Assembly (NCBI GenBank): GCA_013076295.1
Contig: RQOL01000502.1
Coordinates: 124,001 to 188,000, forward strand
DNA: 64,000 nt
Source of the DNA: Sanderia malayensis
Taxonomy: Eukaryota; Cnidaria; Scyphozoa; Semaeostomeae; Pelagiidae
Reading direction: 5' to 3'
The position numbers were made by a program, and so were the translations under genes. Positions 27,801 through 40,458 of this stretch are shown one piece after another. Under the pieces are notes generated by a model. It did not search any database, was not told the origin of the DNA, and saw nothing but the letters and a program-made list of their open reading frames with translations. Positions within the stretch are counted from its first letter, which is position 1. Each line of letters opens with the position of its first letter.

Positions 27801-30800
27801 GAGGGTGGCTAAGGTTAGGGTTAGTTTTAGGGTTAGGGTTAGGGTTAAGGTTATGGTTTGGGTGAGGGTTTGGGTTAGGGTGAGGATTAGGGTTAGAGTC
27901 TCCTTGGTTTGCTATAGTATGGTTTGACAAAGAGCGTGGTTTGCTAGAGCATCCTTCGACAAACAGGGTGGATTTTTAGAGTACGTTTTCACAAAGAGGG
28001 TGGTTTGCTAGAGTCTGATTGGACAAAGAGGGTGGTTTGCTAAAAGATGGTTTTACAAAGAAGGTGGTTTGCTAGACTATGGTTTGACAAAGAGTGTGGT
28101 TTGCTATAGTATGGTTTTACAAAGAGGGTGGGTAGGGTTAGGGTTAATTTTAGGGTTAGGGTTAGGGTTAGTGTCTGGGTGAGGGTTTGGGTTACGGTGA
28201 CGCTTAGGGTGAGGGTTAGAGTCTCGTTTGTTTGCTAGACCATGGTTTGACAAAAACGGGCTGTTTGCTTTACTTTGGTTTGGAAAAGTGGTTGGTTTGC
28301 TAGAGTATGGTTTGGCAAACAGGGTGGTTTGCCATAATTAGTTTGATAAAGAGCGTGGTTTGCCTAGAGCATCGGTCGACAAAGAGGGCGGAATTCTAGA
28401 AGTACGTTTTCACAAAGAGGATGGTTTGCTAGAGTCTGATAGGACAAAGAGGGTGGTTTGCTATAGTATGGTTTGACAAAGGGTGTGGTTTGATAGAGTA
28501 TGTTTTCACCAAGAGGGTTGTTTGCTAGAGTATGGTTTGACACAAAGGGTGTTTTTGCTATAATTAGTATCACAAAGAGGGTGGTTTGCTAGAGTATCGT
28601 TCTACAAAGAGGGTGGAATGCTCGAGTACGATTTCACAAAGAGGGTTATTTGCTATAGTATGGTTTTACAAAGAGGGTGGTTTGCTAAAGTATGGTTTGA
28701 CAAAGAGTGTGGTTTGCATATAGTATGGTTTTACAAAGAGGAAGGTTAGGGTTAGGGTTAGTTTTAGGGTTAGGGTTAGAGTTAAGGTTAGGGGTTTAGG
28801 TGAGGGTTTGTGTTAGGGTGAGGATTAGCGTTAGGGTTAGAGTCTCGATGGTTTGCTAGAGCATGGTTTGACAACGAGGGTGGTTTGCTAGACCAGGGTT
28901 TGACAAAAAACGGTCTGTTTGCTTTAGTTTGGTTTGGAAAAGTGGTTGGTTTCCTAGAGTATGGTTTGGCAAACAGGGTGGTTTGCCATAATTAGTTTGA
29001 TTAAGAGCGTGGTTTGCCTAGTACATCGCTCGACAAAGAGGGTGGAATTCTAGAGTACGTTTTCCACAAAGAGGGTGGTTTGCTAGAGTCTGATTGGACA
29101 AAGAGTGTGGTTTGTTATAGTAATGGTTTGACAAAGAGTGTGGTTTGCTAGGGTATGGTTTGACAAAAAAGGTGGTTTGCTAGATTATGTTTTACAAAGA
29201 GGGAGGGTTGCTAGAGCATGGTTTGAAAAAGGGTGGTTTGTTATATTATGGTTTGACAAAGAGGGTGGCTTGCTAAAGCATCGTTCGACAAAGAGGTTTG
29301 TTTGCTAGAGAATGACTTGACAAAGAGGGCTGTTTTGCTAGAGCATCGCTCGACAAAGAGGGTTGTTTGCTGGAGTATGTTTTCACATAGAGGGTGGTTT
29401 GCTAGAGTATGGTTTGACAAAAAGTGTGTTTCGCTAGAATTAGTATCACAAAAGAGGGTGGTTTGCTAGAGTATCGTTCTACAAATAGGGTGGAATGCTC
29501 GAGTACGTTTTCACAAAGAGGGTTGTTTGCTATAGTATGATTTTACAAAGAGGGTGGTTTGCTAGAGTATGGTTTGACAAAGAGTGTGGTTTGCTATAGT
29601 ATGGTTTTACAAAGAGGGTGGTTAGGGTTAGGGTTATTTTTAGGGTTAAAGGTAGGTTGGGTGAGGGTTTGGGTTAGGTTGAGGATTAGGGTTAGGTTAG
29701 AGTCTCGTTGGTTTGCTATAGTATGGTTTGACAAAGAGTGTGGTTTGATAGAGTATGTCTTACAAAAAGGGTGGTTTGATAGAGCATGGTTTGACGACGA
29801 GGGTTGTTTGCTAGACCATGGTTTTACAAAAACGGGCTGTTTGTTTTAGTTTGGTTTGGAAAAATGGTTGGCTTTCTAGATTATGGTTTGGAATCAGGGT
29901 GGCTTGCTAAAATTAGTTTGATAAAGAGCGTGGTTTGCTAGAGCATCGTTCGACAAAGAGGGTGGAATTCTAGATTACGTTTTCACAAGCAGGGTGGTTT
30001 GCTAGAGTCTGATTGAAAAAGAGGGTGGTTTGCTATAGTATGGTTTGACAAAGAGTGTGGTTTGCTAGAGTATGGTTTGACAAAGAGTGTGGTTTGCTTT
30101 AGTATGGTTTTACAAAGAGGGTGGTTAGGGTTAGGGTTAGTTTTAGGGTTAGGGTTAGGGTTAAAGTTAGGGTTTGGGTGAGGGTTTGGGTTAGGGTGAG
30201 GATTAGGGTTAGAGTCTCGTTGGGTTGCTATAGTATGGTTTGACAAAGAGCGTGGTTTGATAGAGTATGATTTACAAAGAGGGTGGTTTGTTAGAGCATG
30301 GTTTGACACCGAGGGTTGTTTGCTAGACCATGGTTGGACAAAAACGGGCTGTTTGCTTTAGTTTGGTTTGGAAAAGTGGTTGGTTTCCTAGAGTATGGTT
30401 TGGCAAACAGAGTGGTTTGCCATAATTAGTTTGATAAAGAGCGTGGTTTGCTAGAGCATCGCTCGACAAAGAGGGTGGAATTCTAGAGTACGTTTTCACG
30501 AAGAAGTTGGTTTGCTAGAGTCTGATTGGACAAAGAGTGTGGTTTGTTATAGTATGGTTTGACAAAGAGTGTGGTTTGCTTTAGTATGGTTTTACAAAGA
30601 GGGTGGCTAAGGTTAGGGTTAGTTTTAGGGTTAGGGTTAGGGTTAAGGTTATGGTTTGGGTGAGGGTTTGGGTTAGGGTGAGGATTAGGGTTAGAGTCTC
30701 CTTGGTTTGCTATAGTATGGTTTGACAAAGAGCGTGGTTTGCTAGAGCATCCTTCGACAAACAGGGTGGATTTTTAGAGTACGTTTTCACAAAGAGGGTG

Positions 30801-32330
30801 GTTTGCTAGAGTCTGATTGGACAAAGAGGGTGGTTTGCTAAAAGATGGTTTTACAAAGAAGGTGGTTTGCTAGACTATGGTTTGACAAAGAGTGTGGTTT
30901 GCTATAGTATGGTTTTACAAAGAGGGTGGGTAGGGTTAGGGTTAATTTTAGGGTTAGGGTTAGGGTTAGTGTCTGGGTGAGGGTTTGGGTTACGGTGACG
31001 CTTAGGGTGAGGGTTAGAGTCTCGTTTGTTTGCTAGACCATGGTTTGACAAAAACGGGCTGTTTGCTTTACTTTGGTTTGGAAAAGTGGTTGGTTTGCTA
31101 GAGTATGGTTTGGCAAACAGGGTGGTTTGCCATAATTAGTTTGATAAAGAGCGTGGTTTGCTAGAGCATCGGTCGACAAAGAGGGCGGAATTCTAGAGTA
31201 CGTTTTCACAAAGAGGATGGTTTGCTAGAGTCTGATAGGACAAAGAGGGTGGTTTGCTATAGTATGGTTTGACAAGAGTGTGGTTTGATAGAGTATGTTT
31301 TCACCAAGAGGGTTGTTTGCTAGAGTATGGTTTGACAAAAAGGGTGTTTTGCTATAATTAGTATCACAAAGAGGGTGGTTTGCTAGAGTATCGTTCTACA
31401 AAGAGGGTGGAATGCTCGAGTACGATTTCACAAAGAGGGTTATTTGCTATAGTATGGTTTTACAAAGAGGGTGGTTTGCTAAAGTATGGTTTGACAAAGA
31501 GTGTGGTTTGCTATAGTATGGTTTTACAAAGAGGAAGGTTAGGGTTAGGGTTAGTTTTAGGGTTAGGGTTAGGGTTAGTTTTAGGGTTAGGGTTAGAGTT
31601 AAGGTTAGGGTTTAGGTGAGGGTTTGTGTTAGGGTGAGGATTAGCGTTAGGGTTAGAGTCTCGATGGTTTGCTAGAGCATGGTTTGACAACGAGGGTGGT
31701 TTGCTAGACCAAGGTTTGACAAAAACGGTCTGTTTGCTTTAGTTTGGTTTGGAAAAGTGGTTGGTTTCCTAGAGTATGGTTTGGCAAACAGGGTGGTTTG
31801 CCATAATTAGTTTGATTAAGAGCGTGGTTTGCTAGTACATCGCTCGACAAAGAGGGTGGAATTCTAGAGTACGTTTTCACAAAGAGGGTGGTTTGCTAGA
31901 GTCTGATTGGACAAAGAGTGTGGTTTGTTATAGTATGGTTTGACAAAGAGTGTGGTTTGCTAGGGTATGGTTTGACAAAAAAAGGTGGTTTGCTAGATTA
32001 TGTTTTACAAAGAGGGAGGGTTGCTAGAGCATGGTTTTAAAAAAGGGTGGTTTGTTATATTATGGTTTGACAAAGAGGGTGGCTTGCTAAAGCATCGTTC
32101 GACAAAGAGGTTTGTTTGCTAGAGAATGACTTGACAAAGAGGGCTGTTTGCTAGAGCATCGCTCGCCAAAGAGGGTTGTTTGCTGGAGTATGTTTTCACA
32201 TAGAGGGTGGTTTGCTAGAGTATGCTTTGACAAAAAAGTGGTTTGCTATAATTAGTTTCACAAAGAGGGTGGTTTGCTAGAGTATCGTTCTACAAAGAGG
32301 GTGGTAATGCTTCGAGTACGTTTTCACAAA
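24891..32330 (+). repeat. 2.8-kb tandem unit, two full copies and a partial
   Basis: Equivalent points lie at 24,891, 27,685 and 30,483 (periods 2,794 and 2,798). The third copy departs from the pattern near 32,215. The middle copy (about 28,360-29,460) carries many private single-base insertions absent from the other copies. Confidence 0.75.
31539..31663 (+). repeat. Telomere-like module with an internal 24-bp expansion
   Basis: Compared with sister modules at 16,069, 17,908, 20,183, 20,831, 25,948 and 28,745, this one has one extra copy of the TTTTAGGG plus TTAGGG phrase (about 24 bp). It shows that the modules can still gain units locally. Confidence 0.7.
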
Positions 32331-35300
32331 GAGGGTTGTTTGCTATAGTAATGGTTTTACAAAGAAGGTGGTTTGCTAGAGTATGGTTTGACAAAGAGTG
32401 TGGTTTGCTATAGTATGGTTTTACAAGGAGGGTGGTTAGGGTTAGGGTTAGTTTAGGGTTACGGTTAAGGTTAGAGCTTGGTTAGGGTTTGGGTTAGGCT
32501 GAGGATTAGGGTTAAAGTTAGAGTCTCGATGGTTTGCTATAGTATGGTTTGACAAAGAGCGTGGTTTGATAGATATGTTTTAGAAAAAAGGTGGTTTGCT
32601 GGAGCATGGTTTGACAACGAGGGTGGTTGCTAGGCATGCTTTGACAAAAACGGGCTGTTTGTCTTTAGTTTGGTTGGGAAACGTGGTTGCTTTCCTAGAG
32701 TATGGTTTGGCAAACTGAGTGGTTGGCCATAATTTGTTTGATAAAGAGCGTGGTTTGCTAAAGCATCGCTCGACAAAGAGGGTGGAATTATAGATTACGT
32801 TTTCACAAAGGGGGTGGTTTGCTAGAGTCCGATTGGACAAAGAGGGTGGTTTGCTATAGTATGGTTTGACAAAGGGGTGTGATTTGCCTTTAGTATGGTT
32901 TTACAAAGAGGGTGGTTAGGTTAGGGTTAGTTTTAGGGTTACGGTTAAGGATAGGGTTTGGGTGAGGGTTGGGTTAGGGTGAGGATTAGGGTTAAAGTTA
33001 GAGTCTCGATGGTTTGCTATAGTATGGTTTGACAAAAAGCGTGTTTTGATAGAATATGTTTTAGAAAAAGGGTGGTTTGCTAGAGCATGGTTTGACAACG
33101 AGGCTGGTTTGCTAGGCCATGCTTTGACAAAAACGGGCTGTTTGTTTTAGTTTGGTTTGGAAAAGTGGTTGGTTTGCTAGATTATGGTTTGGCAAACAGG
33201 GTGGTTTGCTATAATTAGTTTGCTAAAGAGCGTGGTTTGCTAGAGCATCGTTCGACAAAGAGTGTTGAATTCTAGATTACGTTTTCACAAAGAGGGTGGT
33301 TTGCTAGAGTCTGATTGGACAAAGAGGGTGGTGTGCTATAGTATGGTTTGACAAAGAGTGTGGTTTGCTAGAGCATGGCTTGACAAGAGCGTGATTTGAT
33401 AGAGTATGTTTTGCAAAAAGGGTGGTTTGCTAGAGCATGGTTTTACAACGAGCGTGGATTTTTAGATTACATTTTCACAAAGGGGGTGGTTTGCTAGAGT
33501 CTGATTGGACAAAAAGGGTGGTTTGCTAGAGCATGGTTTGACAACGAGGGTGGTTTGCTAGACCATGGTTTGACAAAAACGGGCTGTTTGTCTTAGTTTG
33601 GTTTGGAAAAGTGATTGGCTTGCTACCTTCTGGTTTGGCAAACAGGGTGGTTTGCTATAATTAGTTTGATAAAGAGGGTGGTTTGCTAGAGCATCGTTCG
33701 ACAAAGAGGGTGGAATTTTAGATTACATTTTCACAAAGAGGGTGGTTTGCTAGAGTCTGATTGGACAAGGAGGGTGGTTTGATAGAGTATGGTTTGACAA
33801 AGAGTGTGGTTTGCTACAGTATGGTTTGACAAAGAGGGTGGATTGCTAAAGCATCGTTCGACAAAGAGGTTTGTTTGCTAGAGAATGACTTGACAAAGAG
33901 GATTGTTTGCTAGAGCATCGTTCGAGAAAGAGGGAGGATTTCTAGAGTACGTTTTAACAAAGAGGGTGGTTTGCTAGAGAATGGCCTGACAAAGAGGGTT
34001 GTCTGCTAGAGCTTCGTTCGACAAAGAGGGTGGTTTGCTGGAGTATGTTTTCACAAAGAGGGTGGTTTGCTAGAGTATGCTTTGACAAAAAAGTCGTTTG
34101 CTATAATTAGTTTCACAAAGAGGGTGGTTTGCTAGAGTATCGTTCTACAAAGAAGGTGGAATGCTCGAGTACGTTTTCATAAAGAGGGTTGTTTGCTATA
34201 GTATGGTTTTACAAAGAAGGTGGTTTGCTAGAGTATGGTTTGACAAAGAGTGTGGTTTGCTATAGTATTGTTTTACAAAGAGGGTGGTTAGGGTTAGGGT
34301 TAGGGAGAGTTTTAGGGTTACGGTTAGGGTTCAGGTTAGGGTTTGGGTGAGGGTTTGGGTTACGGTGAGGATTAGGGTTAGGGTTAGAGTCTCGATGGCT
34401 GGCTATAGTATGGTTTGACAAAGAGAGTGGTTTGATAGAGTATGTTTTACAAAAAGGGTGGCTTGCTAGAGCATGGTTCGACAAAGAGGGTGGCTTGATA
34501 GAGTATGTTTTCACAAAGAGTGTTGTTTGCTGGAGTATGTTTCACAAAGAGGGTGGTTTGCTAGAGTAAGGTTTGACCAAAAAGGGTGTTTTGCTATAAA
34601 TAGTATCACAAAGAGGGTGGTTTGCTAGAGTATCGTTCTACAAAGAGGGTGGAATGCTCGAGTGCGTTTTCATAAAGAGGGTTGTTTGCTATAGTATGGT
34701 TTTACAAAGAAGGTGGTGTGCTAGAGTATGGTTTGACAAAGAGTGTGGTTTGCTATAGTATGGTTTTACAAAGAGGGAGGTTAGGGTTAGGGTTAGGGTT
34801 AGTTTTAGGGTTATGGTTAGGGTTCAGGTTAGGGTTTGGGTGAGGGTTTGGGTTACGGTGAGGATTAGGGTTAGGGTTAGAGTCTCGATTGCTGGCTATA
34901 GTATGGTTTGACAAAGAGAGTGGTTTGATAGAGTATGTTTTACAAAAAGGGTGGCTTGCTAGAGCATGGTTCGACAAAGAGGGGGGTTGGATAGAGTATG
35001 TTTTCACAAAGAATGTTGTTTGCTGGAGTATGTTTTCACAAAGAGGGTGGTTTGCTAGAGTAAGGTTTGACAAAAAGGGTGTTTTGCTATAAATAGTATC
35101 ACAAAGAGGGTGGTTTGCTAGAGTATCGTTCTACAAAGAGGGTGGAATGCTCGAGTGCGTTTTCACAAAGAGGGTTGTTTGCTATAGTATGGTTTTACAA
35201 AGAGGGTGGTTTGCTAGAGTATTGTTTCACAAAGAGTGTGGTTTGGTATAGTATGGTTTTACAAAGAGGGTGGTTAGGGTTAGGGTTAGGGATAAAGTTA

Positions 35301-35459
35301 GGATTTGGGTGAGGGTTTGGGTTAGGGTGAGGATTAGGGTTAGGGTTAGAGTCTCGTTGGTTTGCTATAGTATGGTTTAACAAAGAGCGTGGTTTGATAT
35401 AGTATGCTTTACAAAAAGGGTGGGTTGCTAGAGCATAGTTTTACAAAGAGGGTGGTTTC

Positions 35460-38400
35460 CTAGAGCATGGTTTGACAAAAACGGGCTGTTTGTTTTAGTT
35501 TGGTTTGGAAAAGTGGTTGGTTTGCTAGATTATGGTTTGGAAACAGGATGGCTTGCTATAATTAGTTTGATAAAGGGCGTGGTTTGCTAGAGCATCGTTC
35601 GACAAAGAGGGTGGAATTCTAGATTACGTTTTCACAAAGAAGGTGGTTTGCTAGAGTCTGATTGGACAAAGAGGGTGGTTTGCTATAGTATGGTTTGAAA
35701 AAGAGTGTGGTATGCTAGAGTATGGTTTGACAAAGAGCGTGGTTTGCTTTAGTATGGTTTTACAAAGAGGGTGGTTAGAGTTAGGGTGAGTTTTAGGGTT
35801 AGGGTTAGGGTTAAGGTTATGGTTTGGGTGAGGGTTGGGGATAGGGTGAGGATTAGGGTTAAAGTCTCGTTGGTTTGCTATATTATTGTTTGACAAAGAG
35901 CGTCGTTTGCTTCAGCATCCTTCGACAAAGAGGGTGGATTTCTAGAGTACGTTTTCACAAAGAGTGTGGTTTGCTAGAGTCTGATTGGACAAAGAGGCTG
36001 GTTTGCTATAGTATGGTTTGACAACGAAGGTGGCTTGCTAAAGCATCCTTCGACAAAGAGGTTCGTTTCCAAGAGAATGGCTTGACAAAGAGGGTTGTCT
36101 GCTAGAGCATCGTTCGACAAAGAGGGTGGTTTGCTGGAGTATGTTTTCACAAAGAGGGTGGTTTGCTAGACTATGCTTTGACAAAAAAAGTTGTTTGCTA
36201 TAATTAGTTTCACAAAGAGGGTGGTTTGCTAGAGTATCGTTCTACAAAGAGGGTGGAATGCTTGAGTACGTTTTCACAAAGAGGGTTGTTTGCGATACTA
36301 TGGTTTTACAAAAAAGGTGGTTTGCTAGAGTATAGTTTGACAAAGAGTGTGGTTTGCTGTAGTATGGTTTTACAAAGAGGGTGGTTAGGGTTAGGGTTAG
36401 TTTTAGTGTTAGGGTTAGGGTTAAAGTTAGGATTTGGGTGAGGGTTTGGGTTAGGGTGAGGATTAGGGTTAGGGTTAGAGTCTCGTTGGTTTGCTATAGT
36501 ATGGTTTGACAAAAAGCGTGGTTTGATTGAGTATGTTTTACAAAAAGGCTGGTTTGCTAGAGCATGGTTTGACAACGAGGGTGGTTTGCTAGACCATGCT
36601 TTGACAAAAACGGGCTGTTTGTTTTATTTTGGTTTGGAAAAGTGATTGGTTTGCTACTTTATGGTTTAGCAAACAGGGTGGTTTGCTATAATTAGTTTGA
36701 TAATAACAGTGGTTTGCAAGAGCATCGTTCGACAAAGAGGGTGGAATTTTAGATTACATTTTCACAAACAGGGAGGTTTGCTAGAGTCTGATTGGACAAG
36801 GAGGGTGGTTCGCTAGAGTATGGTTTGAAAAAGAGGGTGCTTTGCTAGGGTATGGTTTGACAAAAAAGGTGGTTTGCTATATTATGTTTTACAAAGAGGG
36901 AGGGTTGCTAGAGCATGGTTTGAAAAAAAGGGTGGTTTGTTATATTATGGTTTGACAAAGAGGGTGGCTTGCTAAAGCATCGTTCGACAAAGAGGTTTGT
37001 TTGCTAGAGAATGACTTGACAAAGAGGGCTGTTTGCTAGAGCATCGCTCGACAAAGAGGGTTGTTTGCTGGAGTATGTTTTCACATAGAGGGTGGTTTGC
37101 TAGAGTATGGTTTGACAAAAAGGGTGTTTCGTTAGAATTAGTATCACAAAGAGGGTGGTTTGCTAGAGTATCGTTCTACAAATAGGGTGGAATGCTCGAG
37201 TACGTTTTCACAAAGAGGGTTGTTTGCTATAGTATGATTTTACAAAGAGGGTGGTTTGCTAGAGTATGGTTTGACAAAGAGTGTGGTTTGCTATAGTATG
37301 GTTTTACAAAGAGGGTGGTTAGGGTTAGGGTTAGTTTTAGGGTTAAAGGTAGGATTTGGGTGAGGGTTTGGGTTAGGTTGAGGATTAGGGTTAGGGTTAA
37401 AGTCTCGTTGGTTTGCTATAGTATGGTTTGACAAAGAGTGTGGTTTGATAGAGTATGTTTTACAAAAAGGGTGGTTTGCTAGAGCATGGTTTGACAACGA
37501 GGGTGGTTTGCTAGACCATGGTTTGACAAAAATGGGCTGTTTGTTTTAGTTTTCTTTGGAAAAGTGGTTGGTTTGCTAGATTATGGTTTGGCAAACAGGG
37601 TGGTTTGCTATAATTAGTTTGATAAAGAGCGTGGTTTGCTAGAGCATCGTTCGACAAAGAGGGTTGAATTCTAGAGTACGTTTTCACAAAGAGGGTGGTT
37701 TGCTAGAGTCTGATTGGACAAAGAGGGTGGTTTGCTATAGTATGGTTTGACAAAGAGTGTGGTATGCTAGAGTATGGTTTGACAAAGAGCGTGGTTTGCT
37801 TTAGTATGGTTTTACAAAGAGGGTGGTTAGGGTTAGGGTTAGTTTTAAGGTTAGGGTTAGGGTTAAGGTTATGGCTTGGGTGAGGGTTGGGGATAGGGTG
37901 AGGATTAGGGTTAGAGTCTCGTTGGTTTGCTATAGTATGGTTTGACAAAGAGCGTCGTTTGCTTGAGCATCCTTCGACAAAGAGGGTGGATTTCTAGAGT
38001 ACGTTTTCACAAAGAGTGTGGTTTGCTAGAGTCTGATTGGACAAAGAGGCTGGTTTGCTATAGTATGGTTTGACAACGAAGGTGGCTTGCTAAAGCATCC
38101 TTCGACAAAGAGGTTCGTTTGCTAGAGAATGGCTTGACAAAGAGGGTTGTCTGCTAGAGCATCGTTCGACAAAGAGGGTGGTTTGCTGGAGTATGTTTTC
38201 ACAAAGAGGGTGGTTTGCTAGACTATGCTTTGACAAAAAAAGTGGTTTCCTATAATTAGTTTCACAAAGAGGGTGGTTTGCTAGAGTATCGTTCTACAAA
38301 GAGGGTGGAATGCTTGAGTACGTTTTCACAAAGAGGGTTGTTTGCGATAGTATGGTTTTACAAAAAAGGTGGTTTGCTAGAGTATGGTTTGACAAAGAGT

Positions 38401-39255
38401 GTGGTTTGCTGTAGTATGGTTTTACAAAGAGGGTGGTTAGGGTTAGGGTTAGTTTTAGGGTTAGGGTTAGGGTTAAAGTTAGGATTTGGGTGAGGGTTTG
38501 GGTTAGGGTAAGGATTAGGGTTAGGGTTAGAGTCTCGTTGGTTTGCTATAGTATGGTTTGACAAAAAGCGTGGTTTGATTGAGTATGTTTTACAAAAAGG
38601 CTGGTTTGCTAGAGCATGGTTTGACAACGAGGCTGGTTTGCTAGACCATGCTTTGACAAAAACGGGCTGTTTGTTTTATTTTGGTTTGGAAAAGTGATTG
38701 GTTTGCTACTTTATGGTTTAGCAAACAGGCTGGTTTGCTATAATTAGTTTGATAAAGACAGTGGTTTGCAAGAGCATCGTTCGACAAAGAGGGTGGAATT
38801 TTAGATTACATTTTCACAAACAGGGAGGTTTGCTAGAGTCTGATTGGACAAGGAGGGTGGTTCGCTAGAGTATGGTTTGAAAAAGAGGGTGTTTTGCTAG
38901 GGTATGGTTTGACAAAAAAGGTGGTTTGCTAGATTATGTTTTACAAAGAGGGAGGGTTGCTAGAGCATGGTTTGAAAAAAAGGGTGGTTTGTTATATTAT
39001 GGTTTGACAAAGAGGGTGGCTTGCTAAAGCATCGTTCGACAAAGAGGTTTGTTTGCTAGAGAATGACTTGACAAAGAGGTCTGTTTGCTAGAGCATCGCT
39101 CGACAAAGAGGGTTGTTTGCTGGAGTATGTTTTCACATAGAGGGTGGTTTGCTAGAGTATGGTTTGACAAAAAGGGTGTTTCGCTAGAATTAGTATCACA
39201 AAGAGGGTGGTTTGCTAGAGTATCGTTCTACAAATAGGGTGGAATGCTCGAGTAC
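35460..39255 (+). repeat. 2,052-bp tandem duplication
   Basis: Landmarks at 35,651, 36,226, 36,306 and 37,087 recur at 37,703, 38,278, 38,358 and 39,139, always 2,052 bp apart. Similarity fades after about 39,255. Confidence 0.8.
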
Positions 39256-40370
39256 GTTTTCACAAAGAGTGTGGTTTGCTATAGTATGGTTTTACAAAGA
39301 GGGTGGTTAGGGTAAGGGTTAGTTTTAGGGTTAGGGTTAGGGTTTGGGTGAGGGTTTGGGTTAGGGTGAGGATTAGGGTTAGGGTTAGAGTCTCGATGGC
39401 TGGCTAGAGTATGGTTTGACAAAGAGCGTGGTTTGATAGAGTATGTTTTACAAAAAGGTTGGCATGCTAGAGCATGGTTCGACAAAGAGGATGGTTTGAT
39501 AGAGTATGTTTTCACAAGGAGGGTGGTTCGCTAGAGTATGGTTTGACAAAGAAAGGTGGTTTGCTAGGGTATGGTTTGACAAAAAAGGTGGTTTGCTAGA
39601 GTATGTTTTACAAAGAGGGTGGTTTGCTAGAGCATGATTTGAAAAAAAGGGTGGTTTGCTATTTTATGGTTTGACAAAGAGTGCTGTTTGCTATAGTATG
39701 GTTTGACAAAGAGGGTGGCTTGCTAAAGCATCGTTCGACAAAGAGGTTTGTTTGCTAGAGAATGACTTGACAAAGAGGGGTGTTTGCTAGATCATTGTTT
39801 GACAAAGAGGGTGGTTTGCTTGAGTATGTTTTCACAAAGATTGTGGTTTGCTAGAGTATGGTTTGACAAAAAGGGTGTCTTGCTATAAATGGTATCACAA
39901 AGAGGGTGGTTTGCTAGAGTATCGTTCTACAAACAGGGTGGAATGCTCGAGTACGTTTTCACAAAGAGGATTGTTTGCTATAGTATGGTTTTACAAAGAG
40001 GGTGGTTAGGGTTAGGGTTAGTTTTAGGGTTAGGGTTAATTTTAGGGTTAAAGTTAGGGTTTGGGTGAGGGTTGGGGTTAGGTTGAGGATTAGGGTTAGG
40101 GTTAGAGTCTCGTTGGTTTGCTATAGTATGGTTTGACAAAGAGCGTGGTTTGAAAGAGTATGTTTTACAAAAGGGTGGTTTGCTAGAGCATGGTTTGACA
40201 AAGAGGGTGGAATTCTAGATTACGTTTTCACAAAGAAGGTGGTTTGCTAGAGTCTGATTGGACAAAGAGAGTGGTGTGCTATAGTATGGTTTGACAAAGA
40301 GTGTGGTTTGCTAGAGTATGGTTTGACAAAAAGTGTGGTTTGCTTTAGTATGGTTTTGCAAAGAGGGTGG

Positions 40371-40458
40371 TTGGGGTTAGGGCTAGTATTAGGGTTAGGG
40401 TTATGGTTAGGGTTAGGGTTAGGTTTAGGGTTAGGGTTAGGGTTAGGGTTAGAGTCTC
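40371..40458 (+). repeat. Least degenerate TTAGGG tract (copy 1)
   Basis: This module has an unusually pure run near its end, with several consecutive TTAGGG units, and ends in GAGTCTCC. Its duplicate at 45,862-45,950 is nearly identical. Both are candidates for G-quadruplex formation. Confidence 0.75.

Larger units (their letters stand above)
23411..34139 (+). repeat. 10.7-kb supra-repeat, copy B
   Basis: It begins and ends at the same anchor as copy A (23,411 and 34,140, period 10,729). Its middle differs: the 2.8-kb unit is present two to three times in place of the 1.84-kb and 648-bp duplications of copy A. Its terminal part (about 32,200-34,140) closely matches 21,480-23,410 of copy A. 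Confidence 0.75.
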
